This document shows, one piece after another, positions 45,529 to 55,300 of a stretch of 64,000 nucleotides of DNA; the first letter of the stretch is position 1, and each line of letters begins with the position of its first letter. The notes beneath the pieces were generated by a model. That model was not told the DNA's origin. It ran no database searches and was given only the letters and a program-made list of their open reading frames with translations. This DNA comes from Thermoanaerobaculia bacterium. GTDB taxonomy: Bacteria > Acidobacteriota > Thermoanaerobaculia > Multivoradales > J023. Position numbers and translations under genes: made by a program. The DNA lies in contig JAUIJL010000001.1 of the NCBI GenBank assembly GCA_030431255.1, positions 62,001-126,000 on the forward strand. The letters run 5' to 3'.

Positions 45529-48456
45529 GTGAATCATTCCGTCGGCAAGCCGACCCGTTTTTTCCACTACCTGATCCTCACCTGTCTGACCTTGACGCTG
45601 AGCAGCGGCGCCGCCTTTGGCGCCTTAACCCTGGTGACCGAGGTCAATCCGGACCCGGCCCAGCCGAATGAAATGCTCGATGTGCAGCTCACGGTAGCGT
45701 CCACCAGCACCACTGGAACCCTCACCTTGAGGGTGTTGTGGCCGAATGAGATCGATCAATTTCCGGTCACCACCGGGGGTGGAAGCTGCCCGGGCAGCTG
45801 TGACACCGGCGAGTATTTGACCTGGAATCTGGGCACCCTCGGACCCAACGCCAGCATCACCGTGAGCTTCAATGAGCACGTGGAGTCTTTCGCCGCCGAC
45901 GGAACTTTCATGCTCGAGATCGATTTGCTCGAAGGCGGCTCCGTGGACCAATCGGTGTCCGTGCCGGTGGAGGTGCAGGCCGATTCGCCCTTAGAAATCT
46001 TTGTCGACCCACTGGCGGATCCAGTGGCCGCCGGTGACACCTTCGAATACGAAATCGTCTACGGCAATCGATCGGCGTCGGTGGCACAGGACGGCGAGCT
46101 GGCCTTTCCGGTGCCTACCGGCACCCAATTTATGTCTGCAACCGGCGGCGGCACGTTTTCCGGCGGCACCGTGACCTGGGATTTGGGGCCGGTGCCCGCC
46201 GGGGACGGCGGTCGCGAGCGGGTCAAAGTCTCGGTCAACGCCCTGGCGACCGGCACGCCCCTGGTGGTCGATGCCGCGACCATCAGCGGGGAGCTGGACT
46301 TCCAGCCGAAGGAAGCCCGGGCGACTGCGGTCAGCCGGATAGGCACCAGCGACCTGGACCTGGCTTTGGAGCTCAATCCGGATCCACCCGCCGCCGACGA
46401 GATGCTCGACGGCCAGATTTCGGTCCACAACGGCGGCGGCTCGGCGACGGGCAGCTTGACCCTGAGGGTCTTGTGGCCGAATGAGATCGACCAATTTCCG
46501 GAGACCACCGATGGCGGAAGCTGTCCCGGCAGCTGCGATACCGGTGAATATTTGGTTTGGAATCTGGGCGTGCTCGGCCCAGGGGTCACCCGCATCGTGA
46601 GCTTCAATGAGCATGCCGAGAGCTTCTTGGAAAACGGTCAGCTGATTCCCGTGGAGGTGGAGCTGTTGGAAGCGGGTTTGCCGAGCCGCAACATCAGCCA
46701 TACCGCGCGCACCAAGACCGGCTCGCCCTTTGAGGTCTACGTGGATCCCCTGAGCGACCCGGTGATCGCCGGCGAGAAGTTGGTGTACGAGGTGATCTAC
46801 GGCAATACCGGCAGCGACGCCGCTGACGACACCGTCTTGAGCTTTCCCGTTCCCGTGGGTAGCTCCTTCCTGTCCGCCACCGGCTCCGGCGTCCACGCCG
46901 GCGGCATGGTGACCTGGGACCTCGGCAGCTTGGCTCCGGGTGCCGGCGGGCACGAACGGGTGACGGTCGTCGTCGGCTCGCCGGCCGCTTCAGGGCTTTT
47001 AGTGGTGGATTCGGTGGTGATCTCGGGCACGGCTGCCTTCCTGAGCCGCAAGAGCCGGTCCATGGCGGTGAGCCGAGTGGGCGTCGGGGAGCTCGAGCTG
47101 GCGTTGGAGATCGGCCCCGATCCAGCGGCGGCGTCGCAGCTGCTCGACGGTCAGATCACGGTCGGCAATCCCACCGCTTCGGTCACCGGCGATTTGGTCC
47201 TCAGGGTCTTGTGGCCGAATGAGATCGATCAATTTCCCGAGGCCACCAGCTCCGGCTCTTGCCCGGGCAGCTGCGATACCGGTGAGTATTTGGAGTGGAA
47301 TCTCGGCCTGCTCGGACCGGGCACCAGCCACACCGTGAGCTTCAACGAGCACGCGGAGTCGTTCTTGGTCGAGGGCCAGCTGATTCCCGTGGAGGTGGAG
47401 CTCTTGGAAGGCGGCTTGCCGGCCCGCACCGTCAGCCGGACCGTGCGCACGCGCACCGATTCTCCCCTCGCCGTGTTGGTGGATCCGTCGGTGGACCCGG
47501 TGGCGCCTTCGGGCACGGTGACCTACGACATCGTTTACGGCAACAACGGCAGCAACAGCGCCGACAACACGGTGATGAGCTTCCCGCTGCCTGCGGGTAG
47601 CCAATTGCTGAGCACCACGGGCACTGCCAATGCCGGGGGAAGCTCGGTGTCGTGGAATCTCGGAGCGTTGGCGCCCAACAGCGGAGGCTTGGAGCAGGTG
47701 ACGGTGCAAATCGATCCCTTGGCCTCCGGCAGCCTGCTGACGGTCGACACCGTCGAGCTGTCGGGCGAGGTGGGCTTCCAATCGAGAAGCGCCCGCGCCC
47801 GAGCGGTCAGCCGGGTGGCGAGCCAGGATCTGGGTCTGACCATGGACCTCAATCCCAATCCGGTGCTGGCCGGCGGGCTCTTGGACGTCGACTTGATGGT
47901 CGAGAATCCCGCCGGCGGCGGCCCCTCCGGCAGCTTGACCCTCCGCGTGCTCTGGCCCCACGAAATCGATCAATTTCCCACCACCACCGGCGGTGGCTCA
48001 TGCCCGGGCAGCTGCGATTCCGGCGAGTATCTAACTTGGGATCTCGGCGTCCTCGGGGCGGGGGCCAGTGTGTCGGTGGATTTCAACGAAAACGCCGAAT
48101 CGTTCTTGAATCAAGGCACCTTGATTCCGGTAGAGGTCGAGCTGCTCGAAGCGGGGCGATCCGCCCGCACCGTCAGCACCACGGCCCTGGTCCATCCGAC
48201 GTCCGACAGCGACAGCGACGGCATCGCCGACGTGCTCGACCCCGACGACGACAACGACCAAATGCCCGATTGGTGGGAGACGTTTTACGGCCTGAATCCG
48301 AACAACGCCGGGGACGCGGGTCTGGATCCCGACATGGACGGTCTCACCAACCTCGAGGAATTCCAAGCGGGCACCAACCCCAACGTCTCGGACTTCATCT
48401 TCACCAACGGCTTCGAGTCCGGAAACACCAGCGCTTGGTCGCTGACTGTGCCGTGA
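45529..48456 (+). CDS. Secreted protein of four long repeats with TSP3-like tail
   Basis: 975 aa from GTG 45529, fixed by AAGGAG (45515-45520). Signal peptide about 12-36 (S-S-G-A-A-F-G-A). Four repeats follow, the first three about 245 residues each and the fourth shorter. Each half resembles a DUF11/CARDB-type beta-sandwich. A conserved core reads [13 protein letters not shown] then [12 protein letters not shown]; the Cys pair probably makes a disulphide. A Ca2+-binding TSP3-like segment ([18 protein letters not shown]) and an EF-hand-like stretch precede the tail [11 protein letters not shown]. It looks like a surface or biofilm-type structural protein. Function unknown. Confidence 0.8.
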   Translation: MNHSVGKPTRFFHYLILTCLTLTLSSGAAFGALTLVTEVNPDPAQPNEMLDVQLTVASTSTTGTLTLRVLWPNEIDQFPVTTGGGSCPGSCDTGEYLTWNLGTLGPNASITVSFNEHVESFAADGTFMLEIDLLEGGSVDQSVSVPVEVQADSPLEIFVDPLADPVAAGDTFEYEIVYGNRSASVAQDGELAFPVPTGTQFMSATGGGTFSGGTVTWDLGPVPAGDGGRERVKVSVNALATGTPLVVDAATISGELDFQPKEARATAVSRIGTSDLDLALELNPDPPAADEMLDGQISVHNGGGSATGSLTLRVLWPNEIDQFPETTDGGSCPGSCDTGEYLVWNLGVLGPGVTRIVSFNEHAESFLENGQLIPVEVELLEAGLPSRNISHTARTKTGSPFEVYVDPLSDPVIAGEKLVYEVIYGNTGSDAADDTVLSFPVPVGSSFLSATGSGVHAGGMVTWDLGSLAPGAGGHERVTVVVGSPAASGLLVVDSVVISGTAAFLSRKSRSMAVSRVGVGELELALEIGPDPAAASQLLDGQITVGNPTASVTGDLVLRVLWPNEIDQFPEATSSGSCPGSCDTGEYLEWNLGLLGPGTSHTVSFNEHAESFLVEGQLIPVEVELLEGGLPARTVSRTVRTRTDSPLAVLVDPSVDPVAPSGTVTYDIVYGNNGSNSADNTVMSFPLPAGSQLLSTTGTANAGGSSVSWNLGALAPNSGGLEQVTVQIDPLASGSLLTVDTVELSGEVGFQSRSARARAVSRVASQDLGLTMDLNPNPVLAGGLLDVDLMVENPAGGGPSGSLTLRVLWPHEIDQFPTTTGGGSCPGSCDSGEYLTWDLGVLGAGASVSVDFNENAESFLNQGTLIPVEVELLEAGRSARTVSTTALVHPTSDSDSDGIADVLDPDDDNDQMPDWWETFYGLNPNNAGDAGLDPDMDGLTNLEEFQAGTNPNVSDFIFTNGFESGNTSAWSLTVP

Positions 48457-48969
48457 GATTCGTTAGCCTGGGGTAGCTTTGCAGCCCCAGGCTAATGCTG
48501 GGAACGCCTCCGGCGTGCTGCGTTTGCTGTGGCTGACCCGCAGATCATCCGAGCCACGAAACAGTGGCTGCTTTCAGCCCATGCGGCCTGAGTAGGGCGG
48601 CCCGCGTAGGGCGCCCCGCGCAGGGCTGGGGGCGCAGGGGGTCAGCAGGGCTGTGCGCACGCGCTGAATGGCGCCCTACGCAGCTCCGGGAGCACTTTTT
48701 TCGGCTCCGGACATCGAGTCCGTGCTGCCGCCCACCGGAAATGTCTTGCTTCCCAAGCGCCTAAAGCGTTTTCAACCCGAGTGGCTCGAAAAAGATGGCA
48801 CCGAGGTCCTCAGAAGCGTCGAGAACAAGATGATCGAGGACCCACTTGGGCCCAGGCTGGGGAGCGAGACGCTTTAGCAGTGAATACGAACATGGATGTG
48901 TTCTTCGTGGAATCAGAACCGTAAGTCTCCGCGAAGCCCGGGCGGCCCGCGCAGGGCGGTCCGCAACGT
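48457..48969. other. Gene-free stretch with hairpin and GGCGGCCCGCG repeats
   Basis: 513 bp between the repeat protein and the AhpD-like gene (both ending here). It holds a perfect 11-bp hairpin at 48463-48495 and two copies of a GGGCGGCCCGCGYAGGGCG motif at 48595-48613 and 48940-48958, about 345 bp apart. A 69-codon open frame at 48668 has no ribosome site and no recognisable product. I see no real gene. Confidence 0.6.
48463..48495 (+). terminator. Perfect hairpin after the repeat protein gene
   Basis: TTAGCCTGGGG (48463-48473) pairs exactly with CCCCAGGCTAA (48485-48495). It starts 6 bp after the stop but has no T run, so it is either a factor-assisted 3' end or part of a dispersed repeat. 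Confidence 0.5.
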
Positions 48970-49545
48970 TTACTCCTCCCCTTGGTGGATGGCTTCGAGC
49001 TCCACGCCCAAGCCGTCCGCCAGCCGGTTGACGAAGGCGTAGTAGGACGCGACTTGGCAGATGTCGAGCACGGCGTTGTCGTCGAAACCGACGGATTTGA
49101 GGGCGTCGACATCTTCCTTTTGCATCGACCACGGCTCAAGGGTCAGCTTGGAAACGTAGTCGAGCATGGCTCGATCGGCCGGGTTGAGCTCGAGCCGGCG
49201 GTAGTCGTCGAGCAGGTGTTGGACCCCGTCCTCGGTCAGGTGGGGATTGGAAGGCTGTTCCGCGATCAAGCGACGAAGACCCGCCGCGTGATGGGTCATT
49301 CAGTAGTGGCAATGGTTGGCGGTCGATACGGTGACCGCGATCATTTCCCGTTGGATGCGGGAGAGCGGTGAGCGGCCGCGCATCAGGGTGGTGTAGAGAC
49401 TGAAATGTCCCTCCATGGAGCGGGGGTTGAGGCTGTGGATCTTGCCGATATTGTCCACGCCGCCCCAGGGCTCCTGATACCGCTCGTAGAGCTTCGCCAG
49501 CTTTCCCTGTGCGTCTTCCTCGTCGATCATGTGAATCCAAGCCAT
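48970..49545 (-). CDS. AhpD-like peroxidase-related selenoprotein (CxxU), UGA read through at codon 82
   Basis: 191 aa including one predicted selenocysteine. AAAGGAG precedes ATG 49545. Codons 1-81 run to TGA at 49302-49300 and continue in the same frame to 48970. The junction reads A-N-H-C79-H-Y-U82-M-T-H-H; the peroxidase-related/CMD (AhpD-like) family has C-x-Y-C-x-x-H-H here. After the UGA the family pattern continues without a break: L-D-Y-V-S-K-L-T, D-V-D-A-L-K-S-V-G-F-D-D, and Y-A-F-V-N-R-L-A-D-G-L-G-V. A hairpin 3' of the UGA has SECIS geometry. Known AhpD-fold enzymes reduce peroxides or disulphides through this CxxC pair. Alternative: a nonsense-mutated gene, unlikely given intact sequence on both sides. 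SelB/SelC are not in the window. Confidence 0.85.
49265..49302 (-). promoter_or_regulatory. Predicted bacterial SECIS element
   Basis: Directly after the UGA (U = 1), bases 16-21 (GCGGCG) pair with 28-33 (CGUCGC) around the loop GGUCUU. Bases 11-14 pair with 35-38 below a single C-U mismatch. The loop G23-U24, needed by SelB in E. coli fdhF, is at the identical position, 18 nt of spacer lying before GGUC in both. Confidence 0.8.
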
Positions 49546-49778
49546 GGGGCTCTCCTTTGGGTCGGTCTTCCTTGCGGTCGGGGCTCAAGATCTCGATTTT
49601 GTCCGAAAACCGACGGATTTCTCCAACAAGCCCCGACTCTCCGAGCTCATTCGGCCTCAGGGGATGGGGGAGATCATTGGGAGAAGCGGCAGATGTGTTA
49701 GAGTTTTCGGATTCCGAAAGAAGGCCCCCGGCCGCCGTGGAAGGTGTTGGCCGGCTCAGACCCCTCCCCGAGGTGCCG

Positions 49779-50639
49779 ATGTCCCGCATCGATCAATTCG
49801 AGTCCGTTTTCAAGGCGGCCTCGCGCACTAGCTTCGAATATCGTCCGCAAAAGTTGAATAGGGTCCTGCTGGTCAGCGACCTGCCGGAAAAGGACGCCTG
49901 GCTCTATGCGGCCGGGATCAAGCGATTCCTGGCTTCCATCGATCCGGAGCAAGAGATCGAGTGGACCTCCGCGGCCGAGGATCGTGGACGTCGGGTCGGT
50001 GACCTCTTAGAGGTGGTGGAGCAGGAGCGCCCGGATTTGATCTGCACCTATCGCAGCCTCTACAGCGAAGGTTGGCGCTGGCCGTTCAGCTTGGGCGAGC
50101 ATTTGGACGTGTTGACCCAGGCGACCACCACGCCGGTGATGGTGATGCCCCGGCCCGATTCCGACTACTGGCAACGGGAGACTTTGGACACCCGCTCGGT
50201 GATCGCCATGACCGACCACCTCGACGGCGACGAGGCCCTGGTGCGCTGGTCGGTGAGCTGCACCGCTCCGGGGGGCGTCTTACGTCTGGTGCATGTGGAG
50301 GACGACAAGACGTTCCGGCGCTACGTGGAGGAGGTGATCGGTAAGATTCCCGAGATCGATACCGACCGCGCCCGAGAGCTGATCGCTCGCCAGCTGCTGA
50401 AGGATCCCGCTGAGTATATTGAGACCGTCTCCACCGGCTTGGCCGAAGCCGGGGTCGAGATCCACATCGAGAAAGTGGTGGAATTCGGTAGCCGTCTGGA
50501 TCGGGTCAAGCAGTGGGTGGAGGAGAGCAAAGCCGACCTGCTGGTGGTGGAAACCAAGGACGACGACCAATTGGCCATGCACGGGCTGACCTATCCGATG
50601 GCGGTGGAGCTGCGGTCGGTACCGCTGCTGATGATTTGA
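49779..50639 (+). CDS. Universal-stress-protein-like (tandem UspA) protein
   Basis: 286 aa from ATG 49779 with CGAGGTG upstream; the open frame extends 5' but without any ribosome site and over the AhpD-like promoter. Two alpha/beta halves: the first begins N-R-V-L-L-V-S-D-L-P (about 27-125), and the second begins R-S-V-I-A-M-T-D-H-L (about 138-286), ending D-L-L-V-V-E-T-K then S-V-P-L-L-M-I, the usual last Usp strand. The ATP-binding G-x2-G-x9-G is not evident, so it is a non-nucleotide or divergent type. It is 18 bp before a permease gene and probably regulates or serves that transporter, as Usp partners of NhaD/SLC transporters do. Confidence 0.7.
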   Translation: MSRIDQFESVFKAASRTSFEYRPQKLNRVLLVSDLPEKDAWLYAAGIKRFLASIDPEQEIEWTSAAEDRGRRVGDLLEVVEQERPDLICTYRSLYSEGWRWPFSLGEHLDVLTQATTTPVMVMPRPDSDYWQRETLDTRSVIAMTDHLDGDEALVRWSVSCTAPGGVLRLVHVEDDKTFRRYVEEVIGKIPEIDTDRARELIARQLLKDPAEYIETVSTGLAEAGVEIHIEKVVEFGSRLDRVKQWVEESKADLLVVETKDDDQLAMHGLTYPMAVELRSVPLLMI

Positions 50640-50657
50640 AGAGCTGATGAAACGGGC

Positions 50658-52118
50658 ATGATGGTATCCAACCTATTCACATCTCTAGTCGCTCTTTCCG
50701 CCGATTTCATGACCGGCTCGGGCGGCGGAGAAGCGGCCAAGGCCGCCGGCCACAGTCACCAAGTCGCCACCGAGACCACCCTCCTTTTTGCCGGCCTTCT
50801 GGTCGCGATGATCCTGTGCCTGGCTTTGGAAGAGAAGCTGCACGCCAAGAAATCGGTGATCGTCGGTCTCTTCGCCGTGGTTTGCCTATTCGTGGGTGAT
50901 GCCTTTCACCTGCTGCCCCTGGGGCCGATCGTCAACGCTTTCGGCGAGCAGCTCCATGTGCCGGTCTACATCCCGGCCATCGATTGGGGGGTGATCGCGA
51001 TCATCCTCGGCTCGAGCCTCTTCGTCGACATCACCTCCCGCTCGGGTCTCTTCACCTGGATCGCCATCAAGCTCACCAAGGGGTCCGGTGGTGATCCCCT
51101 CAAGCTGCTGTGGGCCTACGGCCTCATGACGGTGGTCTTCTCAGCGGTGCTCAACAACGTCACCGCGATGATCATCGTCGGCTCCTTGACCGCGGTCTCT
51201 CTCGATAAATTGGGCCGCAACCGACAGCTCTTAGGGTTTTTGATGGTCGAAGGCCTGTTGACCAACATCGGTGGCCTGCTGACCCTGATCAGCTCCGTGC
51301 CCAACATCATCGTGGGGCAAACCGCGGGCATCAGCTTCGTGCGTTTCTTCGTGGTGGCGTCGCCGTTTGTGGCGGTGGCGACGGTGGTGACCCTGCTGAT
51401 GGGCGCGCGTCTTTTCGGTATTCGCCGTTTGGATTCTGAGGAAGAGAAGGCGGAGGCCGCCCGATTGGTGGCCGGCTTCGACGAAAACGACGGCATCGAA
51501 AGCCGTGGCTTCTTCGTCTTCGGTGCAGTGATGACCCTGCTCTTTATCCTGGCTATCGCCATGACCTCGATCACGCCGGTACTGCAGGATCTAGGCATGG
51601 GGTACGTGGCCATGGCCTTCGCGGCGATCATGTTGATTCGCTACAAGGCCGTGGCCGACAAATTTTACGAAGCATTGGATTGGGATTTGCTGGCGTTTTT
51701 CGCCGGTCTCTTTGTGGTCATCAACGTCATGGAGCACGCCCAAGTGTTGGCGTTGATCGGCTCGGGCCTAGAGCTGATCATCGGCTTGGGTGACGTCGCC
51801 GGGCCGGGTGCCGTGCTCTTGTCGTCGGCATTCTTCAGCTCGGTCACGGACAATATTCCCTTGGCCGCCATGTTGGCCAAAATTCTGGCCGGCTTAGGCA
51901 CGGCGTCCGATTCGCCCCTCTGGTGGGCGGTGATTTTCGGCGCCAACTTGGGCGGCAACCTGACCCCGATCGGCTCGGCATCGACCCTCGTGGCGGTGAC
52001 CATCATGCATAAACACAAGCTATCTATGTCGTTTGGCGGATTTATCGCCAAAGCGTTGCCCTACGCGGCGGTGCAGATTGTGTTGGCTGTGGCCTACGTG
52101 TTGATTTTTCTGAGATGA
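50658..52118 (+). CDS. NhaD/ArsB-type ion transporter
   Basis: 486 aa with about 11-12 membrane helices. Family motifs: W-G-V-I-A-I-I-L-G-S-S-L-F-V-D-I-T-S-R-S-G-L-F, A-V-L-N-N-V-T-A-M-I-I-V-G, L-I-S-S-V-P-N-I-I-V-G, then in the second half V-T-D-N-I-P-L-A-A-M and A-N-L-G-G-N-L-T-P-I-G-S-A-S. This matches the ion-transporter superfamily of NhaD Na+/H+ antiporters, ArsB and SLC13/P-protein. A His-containing N-terminal loop (G-H-S-H-Q) may face the periplasm. It is probably a cation/proton or anion transporter; the ion is not determined. Co-transcribed with the Usp-like gene. Confidence 0.85.
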   Translation: MMVSNLFTSLVALSADFMTGSGGGEAAKAAGHSHQVATETTLLFAGLLVAMILCLALEEKLHAKKSVIVGLFAVVCLFVGDAFHLLPLGPIVNAFGEQLHVPVYIPAIDWGVIAIILGSSLFVDITSRSGLFTWIAIKLTKGSGGDPLKLLWAYGLMTVVFSAVLNNVTAMIIVGSLTAVSLDKLGRNRQLLGFLMVEGLLTNIGGLLTLISSVPNIIVGQTAGISFVRFFVVASPFVAVATVVTLLMGARLFGIRRLDSEEEKAEAARLVAGFDENDGIESRGFFVFGAVMTLLFILAIAMTSITPVLQDLGMGYVAMAFAAIMLIRYKAVADKFYEALDWDLLAFFAGLFVVINVMEHAQVLALIGSGLELIIGLGDVAGPGAVLLSSAFFSSVTDNIPLAAMLAKILAGLGTASDSPLWWAVIFGANLGGNLTPIGSASTLVAVTIMHKHKLSMSFGGFIAKALPYAAVQIVLAVAYVLIFLR

Positions 52119-52392
52119 GCCGGCTGATGACCCTCGGGTACGGACCCTTTGGGCTTAGACCTTCCGAGACCGGATACCTTGGCAAGCTCTCCAAGCTCTC
52201 CAAGCCATGCCAGTTCTTTTGAGGTTTACACAATCTTTCTATTCGAGGTGTAAGACTACTGATTCCCCAGCCGGCGATGACCCACCTACCTGGTTACTCG
52301 CTCCAAGCGAATCGCTCTGACCGCCATCGCGGCCCCCATTCGAGCGGCGCGCTTTAGGCCCTGCCTCCCACAGCATCCACAGGAGATCCCCC

Positions 52393-55300
52393 GTGACGTC
52401 TCATTTTCGCTTCGTTCTTTCACTGCTTCTCATCGGCTCGTCATTCATTTGGCCCGCGACCACCGAAGCCTGGATTCTCAACGAGGTCCAAGCCGACCCC
52501 GACGCCACCAACGGCGACGCCAACGGAGACGGCACCTCCAGCACCACCCAAGACGAATTCGTCGAGATCTACAACGACACCGGCGCCGCGGTCGACATCT
52601 CCGGCTGGACCTTGGCCGACGGCGCCCAGGTGCGGCACACCTTCCCCATGGGCACGGTGGTGGCGGACCAATGCGCGATTGTCGTCTTCGGGGGTGGCAC
52701 GCCCACGGGCATTTTCGGCAACGCCATCGTGCAAACCGCGTCCACCGGTAATTTGGGCCTCAACAACGGCGGCGATGACGTCATCCTGAACGACGGTGGG
52801 TCGGACGTGCTGAACGAGACCTATCCCAGTGCCGGCAATAACCAGAGCATTACCCTGGATCCCGACCTCACGGGTTTGAGCTACGTCGACCACACGGGCG
52901 CCACCGGCTCCGGCGGCACGCGTTTCTCGCCGGGCACACTGATCAACGGCACGGCTTTCGCCGGCTGCACCCCGCCGCCCCCGCCGCCGATCCAGTTGTT
53001 GTTGACCGAGATCGCCGTCACCCCCACAGCCGGCGAGATGGTGGAGATCCACAATCCCACGCCCTTGCCCATCGATTTGACGGATGTCTACCTGACCGAC
53101 GCCACGTTCGCCGGCGGCTCCACCTACTACTACAACATCGTCACCGGCATGAACGCCGGCGGTGGTGGTTTTGCCGACTTCCTGGCCCGTTTCCCCACGG
53201 GCGCCATGATCGCCCCGGGCGAATACCAAACCGTGGCTTTGAACGGCTCCGACAATTTCATGACCACCTACGGCGTCCTGCCCACCTACGAGCTCTATGA
53301 GGACGCCATGGCCGCCGACGCCGTGCCCGACATGCTCGAAGGCCTGCCCGGCTCGATCAACGATCAAGGCGGTTTGTCCGACGGTGGCGAGGTGGCGATT
53401 CTCTTCACCTGGGACGGCATGTCCGACTTGGTGCAAGACATCGACTACGCCATTTGGGGTGATACCGCCGAGGCCGTCGACAAAACCGGCGTGATGATCG
53501 ATGGTCCCGACGGCGACGCCACCGATTCCACCTACGCGGCGGACACGGCCATCGGCTCCCAGGTGTTGATCACCAACTCGACCCACGCGGGCGGCTCGAC
53601 TTGGCAGCGCATCGACCTCGCCGAGGGCACCGAGACCCAAGCGGGCGGCAACGGCACTGCCGGTTCCGACGAGACCTCCGAAAACTTGAACCAGACTTGG
53701 GCCGAGATCGCCGGGCCGACCCCCGGCAATCCCTCGCCGCCCCAGTGGATCCTGAATGAGGTCCAGGCCGATCCCGACGCGGCCCTCGGCGACGCCAACG
53801 GTGACGGCTCCTCGAGCACCACCGAGGACGAGTTCGTGGAGATCTACAACAACACGGGCGCGCCTATGGACATCTCCGGCTGGACCTTGGCGGACGGCGC
53901 GAGCACCCGCCACACCTTCCCGGCGGGCACGGTGGTGCCGGCGGATTGCGCGGTGGTGGTCTTCGGCGGGGGATCGCCCACGGGCGCCTTCGGCAATGCC
54001 GTGGTGCAGACCGCGTCCACGGGGGGGTTGGGGCTCAATAACGGTGGCGACACGGTGACCCTCAACAACGGCTCCAGCGACGTGCTGTCGTTGATGTATC
54101 CCAACGCCGGCAACAACCAGAGCATCACCCTCGATCCCGACCTCACGGGTTTGAGCTACGTCGACCACACCGGCGCCACGGGCTCCGGCGGCACGCGTTT
54201 CTCCCCGGGCACTTTGATCGACGGCACGGATTTTTCGGGCTGCATGGCGCCGCCCGCTCCGAGCGTCGAGCTGCTGCTCACCGAGATCGTGATCGTGCCC
54301 GACACCGGTGAGTTCATCGAGATCTACAACCCGTCGGCCATGGCGGTGGATCTCACCGACGTCTACCTGACCGACGCCACCTTCTCCGGCGGCGGCGTGT
54401 ACTACTACAACCTGCCCACGGGAACGGACGCGGGAGGTGGCGGCTTCGGCGACTTCTTCGCCCGCTTCCCGACCGGCGCCATGATCTCCCCGGGTGAATA
54501 CCAAACCGTTGCGCTCAACGGCTCGGACGACTTCATGGCCGCCTACGGCTCGTTGCCCGACTACGAGCTCTACGAAGACGGTGCCGCCGACGCCGTGCCC
54601 GACATGCTCGAAGCCTTGCCCGGCTCGATCAACGGTCAAGGCAGCTTGACCGACAACAGCGGCGAGGTGGTGATCCTCTTCACCTGGGACGGCATGTCGG
54701 ACTTGGTGGAAGACCTGGACTACGTGGTTTGGGGCGACAAGGTGGAGGCGGTCGACAAAACCGGCATCTCCATCGACGGTCCCGACGGCGACGGCACGGC
54801 CACCGCCTACCAGAACGATACGCCCATCGCCACCCAAATCGTGATCTCCACCACCAGCCATGCCTCCGGTAGCGCCTGGCAGCGGGTGGACTTCGCCGAG
54901 GGGGCCGAGGATCAATTCAACGGCAACGGGGCCGGGGGCTCCGACGAGACCTCCGAGAATCTGAACATGACCTGGGTGGAGACCATGGTGCCCACGCCGG
55001 GTAGTCCCGGAAGCTCCGTGTGGGTGCTGAACGAGGTCCACGCCGACCCGAGCAACAACGCCAACGACGGCGACGCCAACGGCGACGGCACCGGTGATTT
55101 CTCCCAGGACGAATTCGTCGAGATCGTCAACAACAGTCTCGTGGCGCTCGACATCAGCGGCTGGACCCTGGCGGACGGCGCTCAGGTACGCCACACCTTC
55201 CCCGCGGGCACGGTGGTGCCGGCGGGATGCAACATCGTGGTCTTCGGTGGCGGCACGCCCACGGGCACCTTCGGCGACGCCGTGGTGCAGGTGGCGTCCA

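Noticed and set aside
49300-49302. Reading the TGA as a nonsense mutation splitting an AhpD-like gene into two pseudogene halves
   Set aside because: The stop hits exactly the redox-active Cys position, both flanks are intact and in frame, and a SECIS-like hairpin follows at the right distance. Selenocysteine explains all of this better.
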